The notes beneath the pieces were generated by a model. It was not told where the DNA came from and ran no database searches. It saw only the letters and a list, made by a program, of their open reading frames with translations. Shown piece after piece: positions 56,401 through 63,254 of a DNA stretch of 64,000 bases. Numbering within the stretch: the first letter of the stretch is position 1; every line of letters starts with the position of its first letter. The DNA comes from Mesorhizobium sp. LHD-90 (GTDB lineage Bacteria > Pseudomonadota > Alphaproteobacteria > Rhizobiales > Rhizobiaceae). The position numbers and the translations under genes are program-made. The stretch is taken from the NCBI RefSeq assembly GCF_030929505.1, contig NZ_JAVFVV010000016.1, forward strand, positions 62,001 to 126,000. Reading direction: 5' to 3'.

Positions 56401-56608
56401 CTTCATGACGATCAACTTCGCAGACAAGAGCCGCGCCAAAATCATCCTCGATCAGGGCTTCGGCGCGTGGGCGCTCCCACGTGGAATACAGGTTCGGTTC
56501 GATTTCACTGCCGACCACACGCATCAGGTCGAGCGCTTGGCGACTGTCAACGTTCTTCTACAAAAGCAAGGGGTGGGGAACACCTATGTGATAGCGGCAG
56601 GAGGATGA
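50495..56608 (+). CDS. DruE-like giant DEAD/DEAH helicase with DUF1998-type region
   Basis: GTG 50495 overlaps the previous stop (GTGA); ATG 50501 is an alternative. The 2,037-residue protein has Walker A LVTSGTGSGKTECFLLPILS at about 123-133, WIVLDEAHSLVGAAAAEIAL with DEAH at about 258, FVATSATIGSGEQVREQLQR, and motif VI NYRQRVGRAGRRNQATALAF near 1085. Cys clusters stand near 430-475 (CPSCQ, CTECGEPF), 585 (CPHC), and 1370-1395 (CKECGASD, CPVCG). The segment near 1590-1645, with AAGGAGFSTSLESLLRPVLD and CRTPGCIRACPACVL, is typical of DUF1998/MZB. It is the core effector of Druantia systems. Confidence 0.78.
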   Translation: MIMTPFDTLSAAKTRTAEAIIAQSGLAHNGLRTQLREMLTGADAKVGALLQEPLVEGSHPFTTADATMKQLAGPLLQTALVEAMDRLSIGHDYRFPSDRKPFRHQLEAWRRLLQPGNPQSVLVTSGTGSGKTECFLLPILSDLVRQAEEGSALEGVQAIMLYPLNALIESQRERLSAWTAPFRGKLRFCLYNGDLERSRPASEQRQKPEQVIDREQLRRSPPPILVTNITMLEYMLARAEDRPILDVSRGKLRWIVLDEAHSLVGAAAAEIALLLRRVLLAFGVSPADVRFVATSATIGSGEQVREQLQRFLADVAGIPEASVHVIAGDRRLPNRPVAKISDIDLETASPHQLYDALGSNPEVWKLVEGLFRGGLPLSAFSAAAAGYNRDATDLVSLMAQAARHLPGGELERLAPVRIHAFERAVAGFWSCINADCAGRAENWPFGRILAERADRCPSCQASVLEIISCTECGEPFLEGVESAGRLNPPVRTPPRDEFAFDSAGDGTASDDGDEPEDAGSNDSEIQLVDPGILFAAQPSAGARNCWLDSSKDWRVADGPGEGRATLLYEERDRSFEGSTYCPHCNPSGTGTTRRLKSLRFGAPFVLGNTAPILLDGVEPAFATETPLPAGGRRLLSFTDSRQGTARIAARLQREAERNFVRSFVYHQVQISMRPTGDADQIAKLDGEIAGLEAAFSATKQPVLAGIIADKKQQQTALASGSTDGVPWPDMVESLAERPEVSEWIKDVWQARDGDQFGDSRRVAEFLLLREFDRRPKRANSLETLGLARLRNPAIEVLSEAQLPSAFRRRGKSIADWKAYLEMLLTHFVRAGRAIDVSRDLLHWIVPKGSPRSLVGPDGEVGKDRGLLGWPNRFRGMADARPKAFLIHGLGLDRSNAGDGDDLDECLGEAWNRIGPMLQLSGNRLAYSFRKAFIAPLTHAYLCPVTRRVVDHAPFGISPYGLERAGAAQRAQPIDLPVLPIPIVGTADRAAARSATQSWLAGESVRSLRDIGAWSAFADRIALFVDYLRSAEHSAQQDSARLRRYEQDFRAGKINLLNCSTTMEMGVDIGSVSSVMMTNVPPSIANYRQRVGRAGRRNQATALAFTFCKDRPLDRDAFRDPAAFLERSVAAPSVSLQSRPIVQRHVNAYLLGAFMREQAGDALRMQIGAFLGCPAGLEQTRPLKAERPVEIFLDWLELPATRHGHRSALQTLVRRSILEGDGRLVDDARDAISNLSGVFLAEWEGQRALAKDEGLKDAGKSRMGIELKRLCEEFLLSSLADRGFLPGHGFPTDVVSFMPGKEFKLSDQAPADGRRQFRTTGPQRSLDLAIRDYAPGSEVVLDGLVHRSAGVTLNWKRPASEENLPEIQSLRHQWHCKECGASDTASGAMPGHCPVCGVDAPTLQEFLRPAGFSVDPREKTHAETDFLTYVAPEEPLVSTRDALWRNLPVPEAGRFRTSREGMVYYSNLGPQRLGYAVCLQCGRAGAETASGSNAIGPKELKDHKPLRFRRDVDICAGNDRPFSIKRHLALGHEITTDVFELQPHRRIRRPAADALAIALREALAQELGIEADEMGFATARSKNHLGADAVSLLLFDRAAGGAGFSTSLESLLRPVLDRADRILDCRTPGCIRACPACVLVSDAPEGVDKLDRSGALGFLRDHLSLPAEIAPEDRFASGAEICVSIVDEIDRELRRASRATLTLFLPANTDFATLSDWPIGEQLHRWRERGHLLRLAVAPGSLSGPTAVADRLALRDFAIRYGAQSAEMQTVLFSNGAAAVAIVTSDRESSVAWASRDIVAGLPGSLWGKPDRYPIARADTVVDLAVKPIDMQTLLPPPGAQMLNIGAEWDGDLASFGLRAAGAMAALLKKGGAWPSCGITDIVYQDPYVCAPLPARLAVDVIAALVKASGVRGAAVRIETRMPKPSDRGSPWQITHNWQAGVDQEAVVAVLGAKRGLVTTVRQLDVPHGRFMTINFADKSRAKIILDQGFGAWALPRGIQVRFDFTADHTHQVERLATVNVLLQKQGVGNTYVIAAGG

Positions 56609-56630
56609 ACGCCGGTAGGCATCGACGCGA

Positions 56631-57467
56631 CTACACCATTGGTTCGCGTTGTTTGATCCCCTCTCGCTGGTTGCTGCTCATGCCCTCTTCCTCCCTACGA
56701 GCCTTTCGTCTAATCGCGCGACGGCTGGGCTTGCGGCGAACTCTGGCACCACTCTTCGCTCCGAGATCGACTTCGAATATGCGCAGATCACTTAGCAGTG
56801 CCGACAAGCTCTTGTATCCGCAGGCCCGAGTGTCGAGGCCACCGTGACGCACCGCGAGTTCGATTTCGACATCTTTGATTCTTGCCCAACCCGTCTGGTC
56901 CTCGAGGCTTATCACAATGCGCTTCAGCAGGCGTGAAGCCAATGACGGCCGCAAAAGGGTGGGCCGGGATGAGGCTTTGGTGGAGCTTTCCCTGCACGAC
57001 GCGAGGAGTTCTATCGGGTAGAACTGCGTAAAGGCGCGCCGCAATCGCTCGGGAGCCTCGTCGCCGCCGAAACCGTAGCAGCTCAACCCCGCATCGCGCA
57101 CACGCTCTGCAAGTGGAACGAAGTCGCTATCTCCCGATACGAGTGCCACGGCGTTTACGTCGCCGGCGTGAAGCGTATCGACAACATTGATGACTATGTG
57201 AATGTCGGAGCTGTTCTTGCCGCTTATAATCCGGTCGACCTGTCTCGTTCCCAGCCGCAATGAGTCGCAAGCTGCCGCCCATGCTTCACTGTCGGTCCGA
57301 CGAAAATCGCCGAACGCCTGAGCAGAGACAACATCGCCCAAGCCTGACAGGTTGGTTAGCACACCAACTGCACACCACGCGGGAACATTTTCGATGTCGA
57401 AGAAGACGGCTATCCGAGGGCGCTCGACGAGATTATCGACTGCGGATGTTTGGTTCGAAAAATCCAT
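56631..57467 (-). CDS. NYN (PIN-like) domain protein with LOTUS/OST-HTH-like C-terminus
   Basis: The start is ATG 57467 behind GGAGCAGTTGACC. The 278-residue protein has an NYN/LabA-like nuclease domain (about 18-160): RIAVFFDIENVPAWCAVGVL with the first Asp, SSDIHIVINVVDTL and VNAVALVSGDSDFVPLAERV with the second acidic cluster, then YGFGGDEAPERLRRAFTQF. Residues about 185-250 (LLKRIVISLEDQTGWARIKD, CGYKSLSALLSDLRIFEVDL) look like an OST-HTH/LOTUS RNA-binding domain. The tail is strongly basic. It reads towards the DruE-like gene, with 22 bases between their stops. Confidence 0.8.
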   Translation of the reverse strand: MDFSNQTSAVDNLVERPRIAVFFDIENVPAWCAVGVLTNLSGLGDVVSAQAFGDFRRTDSEAWAAACDSLRLGTRQVDRIISGKNSSDIHIVINVVDTLHAGDVNAVALVSGDSDFVPLAERVRDAGLSCYGFGGDEAPERLRRAFTQFYPIELLASCRESSTKASSRPTLLRPSLASRLLKRIVISLEDQTGWARIKDVEIELAVRHGGLDTRACGYKSLSALLSDLRIFEVDLGAKSGARVRRKPSRRAIRRKARREEEGMSSNQREGIKQREPMV

Positions 57468-57679
57468 GGTCAACTGCTCCGGTGCAGAGATGCGTTTTCG
57501 ATCCTTGCTAGGTAAATTCGCTGCCAAGTGTCTCGTGGCGCATTCCTTGTCGCCGCACTCGGACCAATTATATATTGGCTTTCGGACTCTTCCAGGATAC
57601 ACGAAGTGCCCATCTTATGGTCCGTCACAATGTTACAAAGGGTCTCATAAGTTATTGATTTTATTTAGACGAGTTACAA

Positions 57680-57702
57680 TTCAATCCTCTCTGGCAGCAC
57701 CA
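57680..57702 (+). other. Orphan 3' end of a tRNA gene, probable attachment site
   Basis: TTCAATCCTCTCTGGCAGCA plus CCA reads as T-loop (TTCAATC), the 3' half of the T stem (CTCTC), the 3' acceptor strand (TGGCAGC), discriminator A and CCA. The preceding bases (GAGTTACAA) cannot pair as the T stem, and there is no tRNA body upstream. An integrase target at a tRNA 3' end leaves just such a copy at the far side of the element. The acceptor (5' GCTGCCA expected) and CAGCACCA end resemble tRNA-Thr genes. The flank to the right is core-like, and to the left AT-rich (57540-57679). Confidence 0.6.
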
Positions 57703-57763
57703 TTCGACGCCAATGCGCGCATTGCCGCAGAAATAGTCTCGAGGTTGGCGCCCTTGGGCGGTG

Positions 57764-58828
57764 TTACCGTGTGGCCGTGTCCCTCGCCGACTCCAGCGCC
57801 TTGTCGATGGTGACGATAACCGACATGCCGGGTGCGAGCTCGCTTGCCAGCGGCTGATCCGGATCGATGGCGATTCGCAGTGGCAGGCGCTGGGCGACCT
57901 TGGTGAAGTTGCCGGTCGCGTTGTCGGATTTCAGCACGCTGAACTCGGAGCCTGTCGCCGGCGAGAAGCGCTCGATGCGGCCGGTGAGCCGTGCGTGGCT
58001 GAGCGCGTCGATCTGTAATGCGGCGGGCTGTCCGATCCTCATGCCGGCAAGCTGCGTTTCCTTGAAATTGGCGACGACCCAGACGCGCTGTGGCACGATC
58101 GCCACCAGTTGCGTGCCAGCGGCGACATATTGGCCGAGCCGCGCGCCGACTTCTCCCAGCCTTCCGTCTTCGGGCGCGGTGACGCGTGTGTTCTGCAGGT
58201 CGATTTCCGCGAGATGCACGGCAGCTTCCGCGCCCTGCACCGCCGCTTCGAGTGACTGGCGGCCGACGATGGTCGCCTCCAGATCCTGCCTGGAGACCTC
58301 AAGCGCCGCTTGCGCTTGCCTGTAGCTTGCCTGCGCCTGCTCCATGGTGGAGCGGCTTTTGTCGGCATCACTCGCGGTCACCACGCCACTCTTGCGCAAG
58401 GGTTCTATGCGCCCCCAACCGGCCTCTGCGACGTCGAGCGTTACCTTCGCGCCCGCGAGCTGGGCTTCGGCGGAGCGGATACGCGCTTCGCCGGACAGCC
58501 GGTCCTGCTGTGAACTGGTGAGCGCGGCCCTTTCGGCCGCCAGCGTCGCTTTGGCCTGCTCCAGTTTCTGCTGGAATATCCGGTCGTCGAGCCGGACCAG
58601 CAGTTGGCCGGCCTTCACCTCCTGATAGTCCTGCACGGCGACTTCGGCAATGTAACCCGCCAATTGCGGCGCGATGATCGTCACCTGCCCGCGTACATAG
58701 GCGTTGTCGGTTACTTCGACCGTGGAGGTAAAGGGCGGCAATCGCCATGCGTAGAGGATGACGGTCAGGCCGGCGAGGCCGAGCATGACGGCAAAAAGCG
58801 TGGCGGTGAAGCGGAAAAACTTGGACAT
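57764..58828 (-). CDS. HlyD/EmrA-type membrane fusion protein
   Basis: I choose ATG 58828. The 354-residue protein has a short N-terminal anchor (FFRFTATLFAVMLGLAGLTV at about 4-23), the biotinyl-lipoyl-like half IIAPQLAGYIAEVAVQDYQE at about 50-69, a long alpha-helical hairpin (about 85-215, AAERAALTSSQQDRLSGEAR), the second half-motif NTRVTAPEDGRLGEVGARLG near 220 and the beta-barrel region with WVVANFKETQLAGM. It carries drugs or other compounds across the periplasm with the adjacent transporter. The gap to the 58848 gene is 19 bases. Operon order after MarR is MFS, then this gene. Confidence 0.9.
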   Translation of the reverse strand: MSKFFRFTATLFAVMLGLAGLTVILYAWRLPPFTSTVEVTDNAYVRGQVTIIAPQLAGYIAEVAVQDYQEVKAGQLLVRLDDRIFQQKLEQAKATLAAERAALTSSQQDRLSGEARIRSAEAQLAGAKVTLDVAEAGWGRIEPLRKSGVVTASDADKSRSTMEQAQASYRQAQAALEVSRQDLEATIVGRQSLEAAVQGAEAAVHLAEIDLQNTRVTAPEDGRLGEVGARLGQYVAAGTQLVAIVPQRVWVVANFKETQLAGMRIGQPAALQIDALSHARLTGRIERFSPATGSEFSVLKSDNATGNFTKVAQRLPLRIAIDPDQPLASELAPGMSVIVTIDKALESARDTATR

Positions 58829-58847
58829 GCTGGTCTCGGTGTGACGT

Positions 58848-60536
58848 TCAGGCGGTGGGGGTCGCGGGTATCGGCGCGAAGCGGCCGCGGGCCGCGTCAT
58901 AGGCGACGTGGATGAGAAGGGCGGCCAATGCGATGATCGCCAGGACCGCAATCAGCAGGAAGGCGTCGTTATAGGCAAGCACGTTGGCTTCCCGGGTCGC
59001 CTGCTGCGAGAGCAGCACCATTCCTTCGGCGTTGAGCAGCGCCTTGTCGGTGATCGTCCGCGCATAGCCTCCGCCAAGCTGGGTGATGCGCTGCGCGACC
59101 AGCGGATCGGTCAGGACGAGATGCTCGACTAGGTGGCTCGAATGGAATTTCTCGCGGATGGTAATGAAGGTGCCGAACACCGCCGAGCCGAGCAGTCCGC
59201 CGATGCTCTGCGTGGTCAGGAAGACGATGATGAAGCTGAGGATGTAGTTCGGTCCCTTCTTCAATGCCGAGGAAAGACCGCTGGAAAGGGCGGGCGGAAG
59301 AAACAGCGCGCCGGCGAAGGCGATCAGCGCCTGGCTGAAATACATTTGTTCCGGCCGCGTGAGGTTTGTCGCCCGGCTGTCCATCAGCGCGCCGATGGCA
59401 AGCAGGATCAGCGCAACGACATGGATTGCGGGTTCGCGTCCCGGCTTCATGACGCAGGCGCAAGCGAGGCCGCCGGCGATCGTGGCGGTGAGAATGACCC
59501 AGTAGAGTGTGATGGTCTGGTCGTTGAGCAGCCCGAGAACCTGGAAGAAGCCGGCGGCGCCGGCCGTCTGCTCGGACAGCACGATGCGGAAGACGAGCAA
59601 CGCGCCGGTGAAATGCAGCACGGCCGGGCTTGCCAGCCAGCGGACGTCAATCAGCGGATTGGCGCGGTTCAGTTCGATGATCGCGGCGCAGGTGATCGAC
59701 ACGATCGCCAACGCCAGCAGCGCACCGATCCACGGCGCCTCGAACCACCAGTAGAGGCGACCGAGAACCAGAACGACCGCCGTGGCGCCGAAGCCGATGG
59801 CGATCAGAAGATAGCTGACGATGTCGAGGCGTTCGATGACTTTCGCCCGCGGCGGCGGCGTCAGCGGCAGGAGATAGACCAGGCAGAACGCGATCATCGC
59901 CATTCCGAGCTCGACGACGGTGATGTTGTGCCATCCGCCGATGTCGAACAGGGTTGGCGAGATGAGCCGCGCCACTGGTGCGCCGATGGAGATGTTCGTG
60001 AGCGCCAGCGGCAGTCCGACCCGCATCTTGAGATGCGGCGGGAACGCCTCGAGCATGTAGAGAAAGCCGAGGCTCGACATAGGCGCCGCGGCGATGCCGC
60101 TCATGAAGCGAACGGCGATCGCCGAGGGGATGTCGCGGATGAACAGGTTAAGCACGCAGGCGACGACGAAGCCGAGGATGCTGATCTCGGCGAAGTTGCG
60201 AAGGCCGAATTGCGTCCGGATCTTGATGAGAGCGAGCGATAGCGAGACATTTGGGGCCATGTAGGCGGCGACCATCCATGTCGCTTCGTTGCTGGTCGCG
60301 CCGATCGATCCCTGGATCTGCGGTATGTTGGCGGTGACGAGGTTCATGCCGAGGCCCTGGGTCAGGGCGAGGAGCAGCGCGGCGCACATGTAGGCGCCCG
60401 CGCGTGCCGGGTTCATAGGCGTGAACGCGGGCGGCGCCGGCCGCGGAGGCGGTGCGGGCGGCGGAGTCGCTGCCTCAACGGGTTCGGACTCTTCCTCTGC
60501 GGGATCATACCGCTCGATTACGCGGGCCTGCGACAT
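58848..60536 (-). CDS. DHA2-type MFS efflux transporter (EmrB-like), 14 segments
   Basis: The start is ATG 60536. The 562-residue protein has a Pro/Glu-rich cytoplasmic N-terminus (about 1-45), then about 14 membrane helices: AGAYMCAALLLALTQGLGMN at about 47-66, ATWMVAAYMAPNVSLSLALI with the TW..AY signature, LGFVVACVLNLFIRDIPSAI and RFMSGIAAAPMSSLGFLYML. It is the proton-driven partner of the HlyD-type protein and belongs to the MarR-regulated operon. Eleven bases separate it from the MarR gene. Substrate unknown. Confidence 0.9.
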   Translation of the reverse strand: MSQARVIERYDPAEEESEPVEAATPPPAPPPRPAPPAFTPMNPARAGAYMCAALLLALTQGLGMNLVTANIPQIQGSIGATSNEATWMVAAYMAPNVSLSLALIKIRTQFGLRNFAEISILGFVVACVLNLFIRDIPSAIAVRFMSGIAAAPMSSLGFLYMLEAFPPHLKMRVGLPLALTNISIGAPVARLISPTLFDIGGWHNITVVELGMAMIAFCLVYLLPLTPPPRAKVIERLDIVSYLLIAIGFGATAVVLVLGRLYWWFEAPWIGALLALAIVSITCAAIIELNRANPLIDVRWLASPAVLHFTGALLVFRIVLSEQTAGAAGFFQVLGLLNDQTITLYWVILTATIAGGLACACVMKPGREPAIHVVALILLAIGALMDSRATNLTRPEQMYFSQALIAFAGALFLPPALSSGLSSALKKGPNYILSFIIVFLTTQSIGGLLGSAVFGTFITIREKFHSSHLVEHLVLTDPLVAQRITQLGGGYARTITDKALLNAEGMVLLSQQATREANVLAYNDAFLLIAVLAIIALAALLIHVAYDAARGRFAPIPATPTA

Positions 60537-60547
60537 GACGCTGTGCT

Positions 60548-60985
60548 TCAGGCGACGGCGCCGATGTTGAGGGCGACCCGTCTCAGCACCCGCGTCGCGG
60601 TCTCCAGGTCCCTGCCGTCCACGCCGCCGAGCACCTGCTGGCGGAGTTCGTTCGCGTAGCCGAGAATGGTGTCTGTCTCGCGGCGGGCGACATCGGTCAG
60701 GAAAATCCCTTTGGCGCGCCGGTCGCCATCGACCGCGCGGCGCACGACGAAGCCTTTCTTCTCAAGTGCGTCGATCAGGCTGACCATCGAGGGCTGCTCG
60801 ACTTGCAATGCCTCGGCCAGTTCGCTCTGTGTCGCGCCTTCTTCCTTCGCCAGGTGCATCAGCAGCCGGGCGCGCGCCAGTGTCAGGCCCTGCGATTTCA
60901 CCCGCGCGTCAAACATCGTGCGCAGCTTGCGGTTCACCTTCGTCAGTTCATCGACGAACGCCGTGCGTGAAGCCATCATATCCAT
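60548..60985 (-). CDS. MarR family transcriptional regulator
   Basis: ATG 60985 (MDMMASRTAFVDELTKVNRK) is the first start; ATG 60979 and 60976 are alternatives. The 145-residue protein has the winged helix-turn-helix core: ATQSELAEALQVEQPSMVSL at about residues 51-70 and KGFVVRRAVDGDRRAKGIFL as the wing with the DxDRR signature. It is the first gene of the leftward efflux operon and most likely its repressor, binding the palindrome 12-32 bases upstream. Confidence 0.92.
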   Translation of the reverse strand: MDMMASRTAFVDELTKVNRKLRTMFDARVKSQGLTLARARLLMHLAKEEGATQSELAEALQVEQPSMVSLIDALEKKGFVVRRAVDGDRRAKGIFLTDVARRETDTILGYANELRQQVLGGVDGRDLETATRVLRRVALNIGAVA

Positions 60986-60997
60986 AGAGAACTCATA

Positions 60998-61017
60998 CTA
61001 ATAAGAATAATAATTAG
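60998..61017. promoter_or_regulatory. AT-rich palindrome, candidate MarR operator
   Basis: CTAATAAGAATAATAATTAG has perfect CTAAT/ATTAG arms and near-symmetry in the middle. It is just upstream of the MarR start, where a -10 element of the efflux operon would lie, and is unlike the GC-rich surroundings. MarR proteins bind palindromes of this length. Confidence 0.6.
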
Positions 61018-61260
61018 CTACCTATGCAATTAGTCCCTCATCGGGACTTTGGCAAGAGGTCGTCTGTTGTCGATAGCAAGGATTGCGCGATGAACCTCGG
61101 CATCGGCTGCGCTCGTATCGTGCTTGGCAGGACGCCAAGCATGTGCCCGCGGAACCGATCGATTGACATTCGCCAGCGTTTTTCTGCTATCAGCGGCGAT
61201 GCCGGGCGCACATCGTGGATCAGGGCGGCAGGAAATGATAATCTTGATCGGACGCTTTTC

Positions 61261-62583
61261 ATGACCAATGTTGCGCTCACCGGCCTGGGGCGCGAGCTTG
61301 CGGAGCGGGCCGCCAACGGCCGACCGGTGCGCATCGGCGTCATCGGTTCCGGCGAGATGGGCACCGATCTGGTCACCCAGGGCATGCTGATGAAGGGCGT
61401 CGAGGTCTGCGCGATCTCGACCCGCCGGCCGCATACGGCGCGCGAGGCGATCCGCATCGCCTATGGCGACGAGGCAAAAGCCGCCGAGGCGGATACCCAG
61501 TCGAAAGTGTCGGCGGCGATCGAGGCCAAAAAGATCGCCATCACCTCGAACGAGATGCTGGTGAAGAACCCGTTGATCGACGTGGTGATCGACGCGACGG
61601 GAAAACCCGGCGTCGCCGCCGACTTCGACCTGATGGCGATGGAGCACGGCAAGCATGTGGTGATGATGAATGTCGAGGCCGACGTCACCATCGGACGCTA
61701 CCTGAAGAGCGCCGCCGACCGGCTGGGCGTCGTCTATTCGGTCGGCGCCGGCGACGAGCCGTCCTCCTGTATGGAACTGATCGAGTTCGCCAGCGCGCTG
61801 GGATACACCATCGTCTCGGCCGGCAAGGGCAAGAACAACCCGCTGAACCACGATGCGGTGCCCGACGACTACCGCGAGGAAGCCGAGCGCCGCAACATGA
61901 ACCCGCGCATGCTGGTCGAGTTCGTCGATGGCTCGAAAACCATGGTGGAGATGGCGGCGATCGCCAACGCCACCGGGCTGGTCCCGGACGTGCCGGGCAT
62001 GCACGGGCCCAACGCCGACCGCGACAACATGGTGAAGGTGCTGATCCCGCGCGAGGATGGCGGCATCCTGTCGAAAAGGGGCGTGGTCGACTACACCATC
62101 GGCAAGGGCGTGGCGCCGGGCGTCTTCGTCATCGTCGAGGCGACGCATCCGCGCATCATCGAGCGCATGGACGATTTGCATGTCGGCAAGGGGCCGTATT
62201 ACAGCTTCTTCCGCCCCTATCACCTGACCTCGCTGGAAGTGCCGCTGACGGCGGCGCGTATCATGCTCACCGGAAAACCGGACATGGTGCCGCTGCCGCA
62301 TCCGGTGGCGGAAGTATGCGCGGTGGCCAAGCGCGACCTCAAACCCGGCGAAACCTTCGATGCGATCGGCGAGACCTGCTACCGTTCCTGGACCATGACG
62401 GCGGGCGAGGCGCGGGCGAGGATGGCGGTGCCGGTCGGCCTGCTGGAAGGCGGCAAGGTATTGAAGGCCGTCAGGAAGGGCGCGCTTTTGACGACCGACA
62501 ATGCCGCGCCCGACGAGACGACGCGGCTCTACGCCCTGCGCAAGCTGCAGGATGCGATGCCGCATGACGCGGCGGCCGGGTAG
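61261..62583 (+). CDS. NAD(P)-binding oxidoreductase with C-terminal SAF domain (homoserine dehydrogenase-like)
   Basis: I choose ATG 61261 (MTNVALTGLGRELAERAANG); the open frame upstream to 61024 is antisense-like and crosses the MarR promoter region. The 440-residue protein has a Rossmann motif VRIGVIGSGEMGTDLVTQGM at about 22-41, a catalytic region EPSSCMELIEFASALGYTIV and GKGKNNPLNHD near 180-200, and a SAF domain from about 340 (AVAKRDLKPGETFDAIGETC). Relatives serve sugar-acid or erythritol-type catabolism; the substrate here is not known. The histidine phosphatase gene follows 14 bases later. Confidence 0.85.
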   Translation: MTNVALTGLGRELAERAANGRPVRIGVIGSGEMGTDLVTQGMLMKGVEVCAISTRRPHTAREAIRIAYGDEAKAAEADTQSKVSAAIEAKKIAITSNEMLVKNPLIDVVIDATGKPGVAADFDLMAMEHGKHVVMMNVEADVTIGRYLKSAADRLGVVYSVGAGDEPSSCMELIEFASALGYTIVSAGKGKNNPLNHDAVPDDYREEAERRNMNPRMLVEFVDGSKTMVEMAAIANATGLVPDVPGMHGPNADRDNMVKVLIPREDGGILSKRGVVDYTIGKGVAPGVFVIVEATHPRIIERMDDLHVGKGPYYSFFRPYHLTSLEVPLTAARIMLTGKPDMVPLPHPVAEVCAVAKRDLKPGETFDAIGETCYRSWTMTAGEARARMAVPVGLLEGGKVLKAVRKGALLTTDNAAPDETTRLYALRKLQDAMPHDAAAG

Positions 62584-62597
62584 GGCTGGGGACAGAC

Positions 62598-63179
62598 GTG
62601 GCCGGCGCTTTCCCCGAGATCTATCTGGTGCGGCATGGAGAGACCGAATGGAGTGCGTCCGGAAAACATACGGGCCGGATCGACATTCCACTGACGCCCG
62701 CCGGTGAGCAGTCTGCCCGGCAACTCGCCGGCCGCCTGCGGGGTCTGTCGTTCGCCGCCGTCTGGTCGAGCCCGTCACAGCGAGCCTTCAACACCTGCGT
62801 GCTGGCCGGCTTTGGCGAAGGCGCGCTGCGCAAGGATGATCTGGCGGAATGGGACTACGGCGCTTACGAGGGGCTGACCACCCGGGAGATTTTGGTGCAA
62901 CGTCCCGGCTGGCGTCTTTTCCGGGACGGATGCCCGGACGGCGAGCAGGCCTCCGACGCCGGCGTGAGGGCGGATCGGATCGTCAGCCAACTCCGCGCGG
63001 TCAAAGGCAATGTCCTGGTGTTTTCGAGTGCGCACTTCCTCAGAGTGCTTGCCGCGCGCTGGCTCGGCCTGCCGCCCGCGCAAGGGGCATGCTTCGTTCT
63101 CGACACCGCGAGTACAAGCGTGCTCGGCCATGAGCATGATCTCACCGAGCCGGTGGTCCGGAGATGGAACCAGAGGTAG
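62598..63179 (+). CDS. Histidine phosphatase family protein (phosphoglycerate mutase fold)
   Basis: GTG 62598 follows GGGGACAGAC. The 193-residue protein has the RHG motif EIYLVRHGETEWSASGKHTG at about 7-26, catalytic Arg and Glu in SSPSQRAFNT and DLAEWDYGAYEGL (about 84), and the second His in VLVFSSAHFLRVLAARWLGL at about 140-150. It cleaves a phosphomonoester; substrate not known. It is cotranscribed with the SAF-domain oxidoreductase, so a sugar phosphate made in the same pathway is a fair guess. Confidence 0.9.
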   Translation: MAGAFPEIYLVRHGETEWSASGKHTGRIDIPLTPAGEQSARQLAGRLRGLSFAAVWSSPSQRAFNTCVLAGFGEGALRKDDLAEWDYGAYEGLTTREILVQRPGWRLFRDGCPDGEQASDAGVRADRIVSQLRAVKGNVLVFSSAHFLRVLAARWLGLPPAQGACFVLDTASTSVLGHEHDLTEPVVRRWNQR

Positions 63180-63254
63180 CTTCCGGTCCGTCACCGTCGA
63201 CGGTTGCGGCGGCTTTTTCGCGAACCGGCCTGATGAGTTGATCGGCGCGAACTC

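Noticed and set aside
1-57679. Intact tRNA gene ending like the 57680-57702 fragment
   Set aside because: I looked through the intergenic stretches and saw none, so the partner copy must be outside the window or was missed by eye.
59133-60242. Long antisense frame (369 codons) within the MFS transporter
   Set aside because: Asp/Arg/Glu-rich composition typical of the reverse reading of a membrane protein gene; the transporter frame is clearly real.
61030-62778. Long leftward frame (582 codons) opposite the SAF-domain oxidoreductase
   Set aside because: Arg/His/Gly-rich shadow of a GC-rich gene; the sense frame has clear Rossmann and SAF motifs.
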